Below, one piece after another: positions 16,345 to 26,844 of a DNA stretch of 64,000 nt. Source of the stretch: JADKAV01 sp963704075 (GTDB lineage Bacteria; Actinomycetota; Actinomycetes; S36-B12; UBA10799); the NCBI GenBank assembly GCA_963704075.1, contig CAVPGV010000017.1:1-64000 (forward strand). Reading direction: 5' to 3'. The position numbers were made by a program, and so were the translations under genes. Each line of letters starts with the position of its first letter. Positions within the stretch are counted from its first letter, which is position 1. Under the pieces are notes generated by a model, which was not told the origin of the DNA, did not search any database, and was given only the letters and a program-made list of their open reading frames with translations.

Positions 16345-18928
16345 TTACTCCCTGTTCGCGTCGTCTTCGCCGATTCCCGACTCCCCATCATCCCCGGTTG
16401 CCTCGCCCGATTCGGGGGCGGGGTCGTCCTCGGAGTGCTCAGCCGAAGCCAGCGGGTCCTCGTCGTCGGCTTCCTCCGGTTCGTCGGCAGCCGCCGCACG
16501 GGCTACGGCAACCAGTGTCACCCCATCACCCAGACCCATGAGGTTCACGCCCATGGTGTCCCGGCTCGTCTCCCGGATGTCTGCCACGGGAGTGCGGATG
16601 ACCACGCCGTTGCTGGCGATCGCGAAGATCGTGTCGTCCTGTTCGCAGACGACCGCGCCGACCAGCGAGCCTCGTTCCTGGACCAGGCGCATGGCCCGCA
16701 CCCCGAGCCCACCGCGGCCCTTCGTGTTCCACTCGGTGACGGGCGTGCGCTTGGCGAAGCCGCCGTCGGTGACGGTGACCAGATCCGATCCGGGACGCAC
16801 CGTGTCCATGGCCAACAGGCGGTCGTCGCCGCGGAAACGCATGCCGATGACCCCGGAGGTCGCGCGTCCCATCGGGCGCAGCGTGTCGGCGCCGAAGCGG
16901 GTGGACATGCCCTTGGCCGAGACCATGATCAGTTCGCCGGCATCGTCGACCAGACGAGCGGACACCAGTTCGTCGCCGTCCTTGAGGTTGATCGCGATGA
17001 GCCCGCCCGTGCGGTTGGTGTCGTACTCGGTCAGCGCGGTCTTCTTGACCAGGCCGTCCTTGGTGGCCAGCACCAGGTACGGGGCCGCTTCGTAGTCCTT
17101 CAGCGCGAGCACCCCGGCGATCTTCTCGTCGGGCTGGAACGCCAGCAGGTTCGCCACGTGCTTACCCTTCGCGTCGCGCGCGGTGTCGGGCAGCATGTAG
17201 GCCTTCGTGCGATAGACCCGGCCGAGGTTGGTGAAGAACAGGATCCAGTGATGGGTGGTGGTCACGAAGAAGTGGCTCACCACGTCGTCGCGCTGCAGGG
17301 TGGCCCCGCGCACTCCACGGCCACCGCGGCGCTGCGAGCGGTACAACCCGGAGTCCGTGCGCTTGGAGTACCCACCCTCGGTGATGCTCACGACCACGTC
17401 GCGCACCGGGATGAGGTCCTCCTCGCTGCCCATGTCGTCGGCGGGCATGAACCGTGAGCGGCGCTCGTCGCCATGCACCCGGACGATCTCCGCGAGTTCC
17501 TCCCCGACGATGCTGCGCTGACGCACTGGGGTTGCCCAGGATGTCGTGGTAGTCCGCGATCAGCCGCTCCAGTTCGGTGGCTTCGTCGATGATCTTCTGG
17601 CGTTCCAGGGCGGCCAACCGACGCAACTGCATGTCGAGGATGGCAGTGGCCTGGATCTCGTCGACGTCGAGCAGTTGCATCAAGCCTGTGCGGGCCTCGT
17701 CCACCGTGGCCGAGCGGCGGATCAGGGCGATCACGTCGTCGAGGGCGTCGAGAGCCTTCAGGTATCCGCGCAGGATGTGGGCGCGCTCCTCGGCCTTGCG
17801 CAACCGGTAGGTCGTGCGTCGCTGGATGACCTCGATCTGGTGGTTGATCCAGTGGGCCACGAACGCGTCCAGGCTCAGCGTCCGCGGAACCCCGTCGACC
17901 AGGGCGAGCATGTTCGCCCCGAACGTCTCCTGCAGTTGGGTGTGTTTGTGCAACTGCGAAAGCACCACCCGCGGCTGGGCGTCGCGCTTGAGGACCACGA
18001 CCAGGCGCTGCCCGGTACGGCTCGAGGAGTCGTCGCGCAGGTCGGCGATGCCGGTGACCTTGCCGGCGTCGGCCAGTTCGGCGATCTTCGCGGTCAGGGT
18101 GTCGGGGTTGACCTGGTACGGCAGTTCGGTGACCACCAGGCAGGTGCGGCCGCGCTCGTCCTCCTCGATGTCCACCACCCCGCGCATGATGATCGAGCCG
18201 CGCCCGGTCCGGTACGCACTGTCCACCCCGGAGCGGCCCACGATGTAGGCCCCGGTCGGGAAGTCCGGGCCCTTGATCCGCTCGATGAGCGCCTCGAGGA
18301 GTTCCTCCTTCGACGCGTCCGGGTGCTCCAGTGCCCACTGGATGCCGTCGTTGACCTCGCGCAGGTTGTGCGGCGGGATGTTCGTGGCCATCCCCACCGC
18401 GATGCCCGACGAGCCGTTGACCAGCAGGTTCGGGAACCGGCTGGGCAGGATCACCGGCTCCTGGGCGCGGCCGTCGAAGTTGGGTTTGAAATCGACGGTC
18501 TCCTCGTCGATGTCGCGCACCATCTCCATGGCCAGCTGCGCCATCCGGGCCTCGGTGTACCGGTACGCCGCGGCCGGGTCGTTACCGGGCGAGCCGAAGT
18601 TCCCCTGTCCGTCGACCAAGGGGTAGCGCAGCGCCCACGGCTGGACCATGCGCACCAGAGCGTCGTAGACCGCGCTGTCACCATGCGGGTGGTAGCTGCC
18701 GAGCACGTCGCCCACCACGGCCGCGCACTTGAAGAAACCGCGGTCGGGCCGGTAGCCGCCGTCGAACATTGCGTACAGGATCCGCCGGTGGACGGGCTTG
18801 AGGCCGTCACGCACATCGGGCAGCGCTCGGCCGACGATCACGCTCATCGCGTAGTCCAGGTAGGACTTCTGCATCTCCGCCTGGAGTTCGACCGGCTCGA
18901 CGCGGTCGATGTCTGGAGTCTGTGTCAC
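16345..18928 (-). CDS. gyrA: DNA gyrase subunit A, one apparent frameshift
   Basis: The expected product is about 860 residues. The N-terminal half has the quinolone-determining segment HPHGDSAVYDALVRM (Ser and Asp both present, wild-type like) and the catalytic Tyr in YRYTEARMA. The C-terminal half is the six-bladed DNA-wrapping domain with a GyrA box (KGRGGLGVRAM), followed by an acidic tail. The frame changes by +1 at about 17530 in the coiled-coil region: DILGNP continues as VRQRSIVGEELAEIV, with one A apparently extra. Gyrase is essential, so a real break is implausible. It follows gyrB by 9 bp. Confidence 0.93.
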
Positions 18929-18937
18929 AGGGATCCC

Positions 18938-20890
18938 TTAGATGTCGAGGAAACGAACGTCTTTGGCGTTGCGCTGGATGAACTTGCGGCGGCTCTCCAC
19001 GTCCTCGCCCATGAGCATGCTGAACACCTCGTCGGCCTGTGCGGCGTCGTCTAGGGTGACCTGGAGCAGGATCCGGCGATCCGGGTCCATCGTGGTCTCC
19101 CACAGTTCGTTGGCGTTCATCTCACCGAGGCCCTTGAACCGCTGGATGAAACCCTCCTTGGGGGTCTTCTTCCCGGCCTCCAGCCCGGCTTCCACCAGCG
19201 CGTCGCGTTCCCGGTCGCTGTAGGCGTACTCGTGGGCCTCCTTGCCGCTCCACTTGAGCAGGAACAACGGCGGCTGCGCCAGGTACACGTGGCCCTCGAT
19301 GATCAGCGGCCGCATGAACCGGAACAACAACGTGAGCAGCAGCGTGCGGATGTGCTGGCCGTCGACATCGGCGTCGGCCATCAGTACGAGTTTGTGGTAG
19401 CGGAGTTTGTTCAGGTCGAACTCGTCCTGCACGCCGGTGCCCAGGGCGGAGATCATCGCCTGCACCTCGTTGTTGGCCAGAACCCGGTCCAACCGCGCCT
19501 TCTCGACGTTGAGGATCTTGCCGCGGATGGGCAGGATCGCCTGGGTCGCCGGATCGCGGCCGCTGCGCGCCGAGCCACCGGCCGAGTCACCCTCGACGAT
19601 GAACAACTCGCACTCCTCGGGACTGGTCGAGGAGCAGTCGATGAGTTTGCCGGGCAGCCCCCCGCCACCGAGCAGCCCCTTGCGGTTACGGGCCAGGTCG
19701 CGCGCCTTGCGGGCCGCCACCCGCGCCACGGACGCCGACACCGCCTTGCGGGCGATCTCCTTGCCCTCGGCGGGGTTCTTCTCGAACCACTCCCCCAGCT
19801 GGTCGTTGACCAACCGCTGCACGAACGTCTTGGCCTCGGTGTTGCCGAGTTTGGTCTTCGTCTGACCTTCGAACTGCGGCTCGCGCAGTTTCACGCTGAC
19901 GATCGCGGTCAGACCCTCGCGGATGTCGTCGCCGGTCAGGTTGGCGTCCTTGTCCTTGAGGATGCCCCAGTCGCGGGCGAACTTGTTCATCAACGACGTC
20001 AACGAGGACCGATAGCCCTCTTCGTGGGCCCCGCCCTCGGTGGTGTTGATCGTGTTGGCGAACGTGTAGACGGACTCACCGAAACCCTGATTCCACTGCA
20101 TCGCCACCTCGGCGCTGATCCCCTTGTCGAGATCCTCGCTCTCGAACTCTATGACCGACTGATGGCTCGGGCCCTTGGTCGCATTGAGGTGGCGCACGAA
20201 GTCCGCGATACCGCCGGCGTAGCAGTAGCTGACCGAGGTGGGGTCGACGTCCTCATCCACCTCGACGTCGCGCGGCCGCTCGTCGGTGAGGTTGATGGTC
20301 AGGCCCTTGTTCAGGAATCCCATCTCCTGGAAGCGCCTGGACAGGGTTTCGAAGTCGTAGTGGATGGTCTCGAAGATGTTGTCATCGGCCCAGAAGACGA
20401 TCTCGGTGCCCGTGTCGGAGACCTCCGGGCCGCGGGCCAGCGGTGCCATGGGGACGCCGTGCTGGTAACTCTGGGTCCACTCGTAGCCGTCACGGTGGAT
20501 CAGGACGTCCACGCGGGTGGACAGTGCGTTGACCACCGAAACGCCCACACCGTGCAGACCACCGGACACCGAGTAGCCGCCGCCACCGAACTTGCCGCCG
20601 GCGTGCAGCACGGTGAGCACGACCTCCACGGCCGGCTTCTTCTCCACCGGGTGCTCATCGACCGGGATCCCGCGGCCGTTGTCACGCACCCGGACCCCGC
20701 CGTCTGCCAGCAGCGTCACGTCGATGGTGTCGCAGTGACCGGCCAGGGCCTCGTCGACGGCGTTGTCGACGACTTCGTAGACCAAGTGGTGCAGTCCTCG
20801 CTCGCCGGTGCTCCCGATGTACATGCCAGGTCTCTTGCGAACCGCCTCGAGACCCTCCAGGACCTGGATATCGCTGGCGTCGTACGACAC
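18938..20890 (-). CDS. gyrB: DNA gyrase subunit B
   Basis: 650 residues, uninterrupted. GHKL ATPase motifs are EVVDNAVDEAL, DNGRGIPV and GLHGVGVSVVNALS. The TOPRIM domain has EGDSAGGSA and the DADVDGQHI acidic cluster, and the C terminus has KGLGEMN. Together with GyrA it introduces negative supercoils. The GTG start at 20890 gives the normal N terminus (SYDASDIQVLEGLEAVRKRPGMYIG). A 204-bp gap upstream separates it from DUF721 and should hold the gyrBA promoter. Confidence 0.97.
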   Translation of the reverse strand: MSYDASDIQVLEGLEAVRKRPGMYIGSTGERGLHHLVYEVVDNAVDEALAGHCDTIDVTLLADGGVRVRDNGRGIPVDEHPVEKKPAVEVVLTVLHAGGKFGGGGYSVSGGLHGVGVSVVNALSTRVDVLIHRDGYEWTQSYQHGVPMAPLARGPEVSDTGTEIVFWADDNIFETIHYDFETLSRRFQEMGFLNKGLTINLTDERPRDVEVDEDVDPTSVSYCYAGGIADFVRHLNATKGPSHQSVIEFESEDLDKGISAEVAMQWNQGFGESVYTFANTINTTEGGAHEEGYRSSLTSLMNKFARDWGILKDKDANLTGDDIREGLTAIVSVKLREPQFEGQTKTKLGNTEAKTFVQRLVNDQLGEWFEKNPAEGKEIARKAVSASVARVAARKARDLARNRKGLLGGGGLPGKLIDCSSTSPEECELFIVEGDSAGGSARSGRDPATQAILPIRGKILNVEKARLDRVLANNEVQAMISALGTGVQDEFDLNKLRYHKLVLMADADVDGQHIRTLLLTLLFRFMRPLIIEGHVYLAQPPLFLLKWSGKEAHEYAYSDRERDALVEAGLEAGKKTPKEGFIQRFKGLGEMNANELWETTMDPDRRILLQVTLDDAAQADEVFSMLMGEDVESRRKFIQRNAKDVRFLDI

Positions 20891-21094
20891 ACTCAGCCCC
20901 TTCCGCCGGGATTCACCCCGGATCTGTGATCGCGCGAAGACGGCCGAAAATGTGAGAGAAACAGCCAGACACGCCTACTGGTATGCATCTTACCTGGTTG
21001 CGGGGACAGCACCGCGGCTTTGCACAGCGTTTAGGGCATTTCTCGCGCATTCAAGGCCAGGGCAGGCATCCCCCTACGTATCCGGGCCCCGCCC

Positions 21095-21586
21095 TCAGCC
21101 GTACGTGTCGCGTGCTCCCCGGCCCTTGACCCGCAGTTTGCCCCGAGGTCTGGGGCCGACATCGGGACCCAGAACGGTGATGTCGGTGACGATCCCGCCC
21201 GGGATCTCGCCCTGCAGGCGTTTGCGCAACTGGCCGGACAACATCCGCACCTGCGTGGCCCAGGCGGTGCTGTCGGCGCGCAGTGTCAGGCGCCCAGTGC
21301 TCCGGTCGAACGCTTCCGGGCGCACGTGCTCGGCCAGGGTCGGACCGACCAAGGAGGCCCACTCGCCCCAGATCTTGCCGATGGCCGTCGCGGCCTGCCA
21401 GCCCCGGTCGGCGACCAGGGAAACCAGGGCGTCGGCCACCCGCGACGGATCCCGACTGTCGGGCGACGCCGAGGAGTACGTCGGCTCCCGGCGGGTCGTC
21501 GAGTGGGAGGCAGGCAGGGATCGGGCCGCCTGCCGGGCACGCGCGAGCACCCGGTTGGCCAGATCACTGATGGCCTCGTCGGTCAC
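21095..21586 (-). CDS. DUF721 (DciA-like) protein
   Basis: 163 residues. The N-terminal half is Arg-rich and disordered. The C-terminal DUF721 domain has WASLVGPTLAEHVRPEAF and LTLRADSTAWATQVRML. DUF721/DciA proteins are the ancestral helicase operators that load DnaB where no DnaC exists. This locus (Rv0004) between recF and gyrB is the standard actinobacterial position. It starts 13 bp after recF. Confidence 0.88.
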   Translation of the reverse strand: MTDEAISDLANRVLARARQAARSLPASHSTTRREPTYSSASPDSRDPSRVADALVSLVADRGWQAATAIGKIWGEWASLVGPTLAEHVRPEAFDRSTGRLTLRADSTAWATQVRMLSGQLRKRLQGEIPGGIVTDITVLGPDVGPRPRGKLRVKGRGARDTYG

Positions 21587-21599
21587 TCCCCACCCCTTC

Positions 21600-22728
21600 T
21601 CACTGCGGTATCACTGTTCCGCTGTCTACAGAGAATCTAACCCCCCGCACCTCATCCGGTACGTCACCCGACACGGCTGCGGTGATCAGGACCTGGCCAG
21701 GGGCCTGCGCCGGCGAACTGCGCCAACCGGGATCTGCGCTGCTGATCGAGCTCGGCGAACACGTCGTCGAGGATGAGCACCGGCTCCCCGGCACCGACGT
21801 CGCGCAGCACCTCGTAACCGGCCAGACGCAGTGACAGCGCCAGCGACCACGACTCCCCGTGCGAGGCGTAGCCGCGCGCAGGAAGTCCGTTGAGGCTCAC
21901 CTCGACCTCGTCACGATGGGGCCCGACCACGGTGACCGTCCGGGCGAACTCCTCGGCACGCACCTGCTGCAGCGCATCCCGCAGGGCCACACCGAACTCT
22001 TCGCGGGTCGTCGCCGGCTCCAGTCGCGACGGTGCGTACGTCAGGACCACGTCGTTGCGCACGGCCGCCACCCGGGCGTACGCCTGCGCGACGGGTTCGC
22101 TGATCCGGGCCAGGACGTCCACGCGTCCGGCCATGATGTCGGCACCGAACTCCACCAGGCGCGCGTCCCAGACGTCCAGCGTGCTGCGTAGGGAGTCACG
22201 TTCGCCCGGCGTCGACGCTTTGGCCGCCGAACGTAGCAGTGAGTTGCGCTGCTTGAGGGTCTTCTCGTAGTCACCCAGAACGCCGGCGTAGCGCGGGCTC
22301 AACTGCACGAGCAAGTGATCCAGGAAGCGCCGCCGCGACGCCGGATCACCCTTGACCAGACTCAGATCCTCCGGGGCGAACATCACCGCGCGCACGATGC
22401 CCAGCGCATCCTTGACGCGTTTGACCTGTGAGCGGTTGACCTGCAGTCGGTTGGCGCGTCCCGGATTGATCTGCACGTCCAAGCCGATGCTCCGCTGCTC
22501 GTGCTCGATGACGCTGCGGATGACGGCACGTTCAGTACCCGCGCGTACCAGGGCGGTGTCAGTGGCCACTCGGTGGCTGCTGAAGGTGGCCAGATACGCC
22601 ACGGCCTCGACGACGTTGGTCTTGCCCTGCCCGTTGGGCCCGACGAGCACGTTGATCCCCGGGGAGAACTCGACCTCGAGATGCTCGTAGTTACGGAAGT
22701 CGGTCAGCCCCAGTCGGGAGACCCTCAC
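21600..22728 (-). CDS. recF: RecF recombination/gap-repair ATPase, one apparent frameshift
   Basis: The expected product of about 375 residues is an SMC-like ATPase that loads RecA at gaps with RecO and RecR. Walker A is GPNGQGKTNVVEA, the signature is SHGESWSLALSLRLAG and Walker B is PVLILDDVFAELD. Near the end the frame must shift by +1 at about 21700: LAQFAGA continues as APGQVLITAAVSGDVPDEVRG after an apparent extra G beside a C run. Without it the protein would end in unrelated residues. The start overlaps the dnaN stop by 4 bp. No gnd gene lies between dnaN and recF. Confidence 0.92.
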
Positions 22729-23852
22729 CGGTTGAGGCGCACCGGCATCAGCAGATACCGGAAGACCTCGCCGGCCCCCTCGGGGTCGATGCCGGTGAGG
22801 ACCGCGGCCTTCTCCGAAGACTGCAGGCTGAGCCGGGCGGTGGTCTCGTTCAGGCCGGCGAGGCCATCAGCGAGGAATCGTGGGTTGAACGCCACATCCA
22901 GGCTCTCCCCCTGCAACGTGCACCCGAGCGTCTCGGTGGCGGTCGCCTCGTCGCCGGTCCCGGCCCTGAGCACGACTTCTTCGGCGGAGAAGACCAGGCG
23001 CACCGCGGAGTCCTGGTGCAGGACCAGGCTGACCCGCTTGAGCGCCTCCTTGAGGGCAGCGACCTCGATCTCGGGTTGGCTGACGAATTGGGTCGGAAGC
23101 AGCGAGCGGAACTTCGGGAATCCCGCGGAGTCCATCAGCCGCAGCCCGGTCTGTCGGGTCTTGGCGGTCAGCGAGATCGACGTGTCCGAATCGCCGAGGT
23201 GCACGTTGACCTCACCGGCGTCGGCGAAGGCCTTCGTCGCTTCGAGGAGTTCCCGGCCGGGCACGGTCACCGCCAGCGGACCCTCGATCGCCAACGGGTT
23301 CCATGCCAACTCGCGTACGGCCAAGCGGTAGCGGTCGGTCGCTGCCAGAGTCAGATGCCCGTCCGGTTCGATCTCCATCCGGATGCCGGCGTAGGCATGG
23401 TTTCGGTCGTCGGGGGATGCTGACGCAACCGCCACCTGTGCCACGGCCGACGCGAACGTGGCCGCGTCGACACTGCCGACAGCATCGGGCAGCGTGGGCA
23501 GCGGCGGGTACTCGTCGCCGGGCAGGGTCGGCAGCAGGAATGATGAGGCGCCACAGGTCACCTCCACCCGTCCTGAGGTCTGCAACGCGAAACTCACCGG
23601 TTGCGCCGGTAGGGAGCGGGCGATCTCGACGAGCAGGCGGCCACTGATCAGAGCCGTTCCGGGTTCACCGACCACCGCATCCGCGGTGTTGTGCGACCAG
23701 GTGTCCTGGGTGGTGGTCGTGAAGGACACACCGTCCTCGCCGGCCTCCACGAGTACACCGGCCAGCGCGGGGAAAGGTACTCGCGAAGGCAGTGTGCGTG
23801 ACACCCACGTCACAGCGTCGGCGAGCACATCTCTTTCAATGCGAAACTTCAC
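22725..23852 (-). CDS. dnaN: DNA polymerase III beta sliding clamp
   Basis: 375 residues in three clamp repeats, starting VKFRIERDVLADAVTWVSRTLP and ending in the conserved EVFRYLLMPVRL. It tethers replicative polymerase to DNA and is loaded by the clamp loader. GTG at 23852 gives the family N terminus. It lies between the oriC spacer and recF, transcribed away from oriC. The frame is intact. Confidence 0.97.
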   Translation of the reverse strand: MKFRIERDVLADAVTWVSRTLPSRVPFPALAGVLVEAGEDGVSFTTTTQDTWSHNTADAVVGEPGTALISGRLLVEIARSLPAQPVSFALQTSGRVEVTCGASSFLLPTLPGDEYPPLPTLPDAVGSVDAATFASAVAQVAVASASPDDRNHAYAGIRMEIEPDGHLTLAATDRYRLAVRELAWNPLAIEGPLAVTVPGRELLEATKAFADAGEVNVHLGDSDTSISLTAKTRQTGLRLMDSAGFPKFRSLLPTQFVSQPEIEVAALKEALKRVSLVLHQDSAVRLVFSAEEVVLRAGTGDEATATETLGCTLQGESLDVAFNPRFLADGLAGLNETTARLSLQSSEKAAVLTGIDPEGAGEVFRYLLMPVRLNR

Positions 23853-24652
23853 AGTTCCTCCTTGTGAGGCATGGTGTCACGCCGACGGGTTTTGCAGGTG
23901 ACTTTTTGGTGCTTTGGCACGGTGTGTGGTTTCCACAGGTGACCGTCCCCACTCTCGGCTCTTCGCCTTTGTTCAATCTATAAGTCTCATCGACGTAGTA
24001 GGCGTTGTTGACAGTGTGGACAACTCGACGAAGTACCTGATCGGTCGTGGGTAATTACACCGCACACGGACCTGTGCACGAACGTAGGTCCGCCTGTGCG
24101 TGGTGTGGATGCCGCGGGCGTCGTCCACTCCCGTTCACAGACGTGTGGTTGGTTGTCCACGGAAGGGACGCTGAACCGATGGGTTCGCGGCCGGGTTATC
24201 CACACGTGATGAACAGGCTGGGGATGCGGTGCGTGACCGACACGCGCAACTCCGGTCACCGACGGTGAACACTCGTGACAGCGCAGGAGGTCGGGCACAT
24301 TCGACATTGACTGACAGCGGCTGCCTCGCGCGACCTTTTGCCGGGGCGGTTGTGGGTCGACCCTCGAAGAACTGTTGGACTTGCGTACATCCGGTGGACG
24401 AACGCACAGGCGGGAGAGAAGGAACGGGCGTCCATCACCAACGTCTGTGCCTAGGTCCAACGGATCGCAGGAGTTTCGAGCGAGCATCGGCCGGGCCGCG
24501 TCCAGGCGGCACGGTCCACTGAACGCGAGCAGGGCTCCATCGAACGGACGAGCGCCGTAGAACGAAAGGACGGTTATCCACAGGCTTCCCACACAATGGG
24601 GATACTCAGTGTGACGGAGGTAACAGAGTCCTAACGGAATGTAACGGGCGTG
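23853..24652. other. oriC region (dnaN-dnaA intergenic, 800 bp)
   Basis: A gene-free 800-bp interval between dnaN and dnaA, the usual actinobacterial origin. Perfect DnaA boxes are TTGTCCACA on the minus strand at 24015-24023, TTATCCACA at 24196-24204 and TTATCCACA at 24574-24582. A one-mismatch box TTGTCCACG is at 24153-24161, and weaker TCCAC-containing sites are scattered between. AT-richer stretches lie at about 23960-24000 (beside dnaN) and 24590-24650 (beside dnaA), candidates for duplex opening. Perfect boxes are fewer than the many described for Streptomyces oriC. Confidence 0.85.
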
Positions 24653-26020
24653 TTACGCAGACTTGATCTTGTTGGTCAAATCGGACACCTGCTCGTACAG
24701 CCGCCGGCTCTCACCGATGTTCTTGCGGATCTTGCGGTCCGCGTGCATCACGGTGGTGTGATCCCGATTGCCGAACTCGGCACCGATCGCCGGCAGCGAG
24801 AGGTCGGTGAGCTCCCGGCACAGATACATGGCCACCTGCCGGGCACCGACCAGCGTCTTCGACCTCGATGGACCTTCCAGATCGTCGATGGAGATCCCGA
24901 AGTAGTGGGCCGTCTGGGTCTTGATCTGGTCGGCGGTGACATCGCGGGCCGACTCGTGCGGAATCAGATCCTTGAGCACGATCTCGGCCAGGTCCACACT
25001 GATCGGCGAGGAATTGAGGCTCGCGAACGCCGAGATGCGGATCAGGGCGCCCTCGAGTTCGCGGATGTTCGCAGTGATCTTCGAGGCGATGAACTCCAGC
25101 ACCTCGTCGGAGATCTCCCGGCGCTCCTGCATCGTCTTCTTCCGCAGGATGGCGATCCGGGTCTCGAGGTCCGGGGGTTGGATGTCGGTGATCAGCCCCC
25201 ACTCGAACCGCGACCGCATCCGGTCCTCGAAGTTCTGCAGTTGTTTGGGCGGGAGGTCGGAGGTGATCACGATCTGCTTGTTGGCGTTGTGCAGCGTGTT
25301 GAAGGTGTGGAAGAACTCCTCCTGCGTCTGCACCTTGCCGGACAGGAACTGGATGTCGTCGACGAGCAGTACGTCCACGTCGCGGTAGCGGCGATGGAGA
25401 TCGACGCGTCCGTGGTCGCGGATGGAGTTGATGAAGTCGTTGGTGAATTCCTCAGAGCTCACGTAGTGCACCCGGGTGCCGGCGAAGATCCGACGGGTGT
25501 GGTGGCCGATGGCGTGCAGGAGGTGGGTCTTACCCAGTCCGGAGTCGCCGTAGATGAACAGGGGGTTGTACGCCCGGGCGGGCTGTTCGGCCACGGCCAT
25601 GGCCGCGGCGTGCGCGAAGCGGTTGCTGGGCCCGTACACGAAGGTGTCGAAGGTGTACCGGGGGTTCAGGGGTGTCTCGTCGCGGCTGTCCACGGTGCGC
25701 ACCGGCTCGGTGATCGGCTCGCTGTATGTCGAGTCGGCCAGGTCGTCGGCGAGGTCGTCGGAGATCTGTGGGGCCCGTGACTGGTCCACGATCACTTCGA
25801 TCGTGACCTGATGACCGAGCTGGTCGGCGAGGGCCTGCTGGACGTGGGGACGCAGCTTGGTCTCGAGCATGTCCTTGGTGAACTCGTTGCCGGTCACCAG
25901 CACCAGTGATTCGTGGGTCAGGGCCACCGGTTCAGTGAGGTCCACCCAGGCTCGCTGGGTTTCCGGCACCGACTGCTTGGCACGTGTCCACAGGTCCCCG
26001 AGATCGATCAATACGTCCAA
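24653..26020 (-). CDS. dnaA: Chromosomal replication initiator DnaA
   Basis: 455 residues. The N-terminal domain has WTRAKQSVPETQRAWVDLTEPVAL, a short linker follows, and the AAA+ domain has Walker A GDSGLGKTHLLHAIG, Walker B VDVLLVDDIQF and the sensor region. Domain IV has the DnaA signature GNRDHTTVMHADRKI. It starts at TTG 26020, preceded by AAGGGGG with 5-base spacing. The encoded MDVLIDLGDLW matches the family start. Longer in-frame readings up to 26203 run through DnaA boxes and are unlikely. The C terminus is lysine-poor but normal (LTNKIKSA). Confidence 0.96.
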   Translation of the reverse strand: MDVLIDLGDLWTRAKQSVPETQRAWVDLTEPVALTHESLVLVTGNEFTKDMLETKLRPHVQQALADQLGHQVTIEVIVDQSRAPQISDDLADDLADSTYSEPITEPVRTVDSRDETPLNPRYTFDTFVYGPSNRFAHAAAMAVAEQPARAYNPLFIYGDSGLGKTHLLHAIGHHTRRIFAGTRVHYVSSEEFTNDFINSIRDHGRVDLHRRYRDVDVLLVDDIQFLSGKVQTQEEFFHTFNTLHNANKQIVITSDLPPKQLQNFEDRMRSRFEWGLITDIQPPDLETRIAILRKKTMQERREISDEVLEFIASKITANIRELEGALIRISAFASLNSSPISVDLAEIVLKDLIPHESARDVTADQIKTQTAHYFGISIDDLEGPSRSKTLVGARQVAMYLCRELTDLSLPAIGAEFGNRDHTTVMHADRKIRKNIGESRRLYEQVSDLTNKIKSA

Positions 26021-26402
26021 GTGGTCCCCCTTGGCTCGAGGTTGGGCATAAGTTCTCCACAATGTGGATAACTCGTGTGGATAGTCCGTGAACGCACCCC
26101 CAGTCGCTTGGAGTTCACCATTGCGGGGAGAAACGTTCGCTGGGCCGACGCTAATCGGATCGCTGCGGTCGCACAACCCATTGTGTACAACTGGCCGTAC
26201 CAATTTTGTCCGTTCGGCGTGTCGTTCGAAGGCGCCATGAGGACCCCGGTGTAAAGGCTGCCTGGCGATGTCCGGCGAGGACGGTGTGGCGTATGCTGGA
26301 GCCTGCTGGCCCTTGTCGTGAACCGGCGTCGTCGACGGCGGTTGTCGATGGGGGCCAATCCGCGGGGTCCACTCCCGCTCATGACTTCTGGAAGGACATC
26401 AC
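26021..26402. promoter_or_regulatory. dnaA-rpmH divergent regulatory region
   Basis: 382 bp between the divergent dnaA and rpmH genes. A perfect DnaA box (TGTGGATAA, 26063-26071) and a one-mismatch box (TGTGGATAG, 26076-26084) lie 43-64 bp before the dnaA start, with TTCTCCACA just inside. This fits DnaA autoregulation. On the rpmH side a TATGCT hexamer at about 26291 could be a -10 element. GGAAGGA precedes the rpmH ATG. Confidence 0.6.
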
Positions 26403-26537
26403 ATGAAACGCACCTACCAGCCGAACAACCGGCGACGGCACAAGAAGCACGGGTTCCGCCTGCGCATGCGCACCCGCGCCGGCCGTTCCATTCTGTCGTC
26501 CCGCCGCAGCAAAGGCCGCGCCCGCCTGACGGTCTGA
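26403..26537 (+). CDS. rpmH: 50S ribosomal protein L34
   Basis: 44 residues: MKRTYQPNNRRRHKKHGFR, with the conserved KRTxQPN start and the Arg/Lys-rich GFRxRMRTRAGR core. It is a small basic component of the large subunit. The conserved rpmH-rnpA-yidD-yidC order follows directly. A GGAAGGA ribosome site is 7 bp upstream. Confidence 0.97.
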   Translation: MKRTYQPNNRRRHKKHGFRLRMRTRAGRSILSSRRSKGRARLTV

Positions 26538-26538
26538 C

Positions 26539-26844
26539 GTGCTCCCCCGCGACCAACGCCTGCATCCCCGGTCACAGGTGCGTGACACCATCCGCCGTGG
26601 CCGACGGGTCCGTGCGGGCTGCGTCGTAGTTCACCACCTGCCCGATTCCGATCAGCCGCGGGCCGCGGTCGTGGCCGGGAAGGCTCTCGGTGGCGCGGTG
26701 GCGCGACACCGCCGTCAGCGGCAACTGCGTCACGCCCTGGCCGGGATGTGGCATGAGCTACCGGGCGGATCGTGGGTGATCCGGGCATTGCCCGGCGACG
26801 GGGACCCGGCCCTCGACCTGCGACGTGCGGTGCAACGCGTATGA
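26539..26844 (+). CDS. rnpA: Ribonuclease P protein component
   Basis: 101 residues, starting at GTG 2 bp after rpmH. The basic helix KALGGAVARHRRQRQLRHAL corresponds to the RNR motif (family form K-x-x-GNAVxRNRxKRxLR). It is divergent in that Asn-Ala is replaced by Gly-Ala and the Asn before Arg by His. It assists the catalytic RNA in 5' maturation of tRNAs. The stop overlaps the yidD start (ATGA). Confidence 0.9.
   Translation: MLPRDQRLHPRSQVRDTIRRGRRVRAGCVVVHHLPDSDQPRAAVVAGKALGGAVARHRRQRQLRHALAGMWHELPGGSWVIRALPGDGDPALDLRRAVQRV

Noticed and set aside
17546..19054. Long plus-strand ORF of 502 codons opposite gyrA
   Set aside because: Antisense shadow of a conserved gyrase gene in a high-GC genome.
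19232..20929. Long plus-strand ORF of 565 codons opposite gyrB
   Set aside because: His/Leu/Val-rich antisense shadow of gyrB without recognisable domain or ribosome site.
24047..24592. Small genes inside oriC
   Set aside because: The short overlapping frames lack ribosome sites and motifs and contain DnaA boxes.
26021..26203. Longer dnaA start up to 61 codons upstream
   Set aside because: It would run across DnaA boxes and the promoter, and the encoded residues do not match DnaA; TTG 26018-26020 has a good ribosome site.
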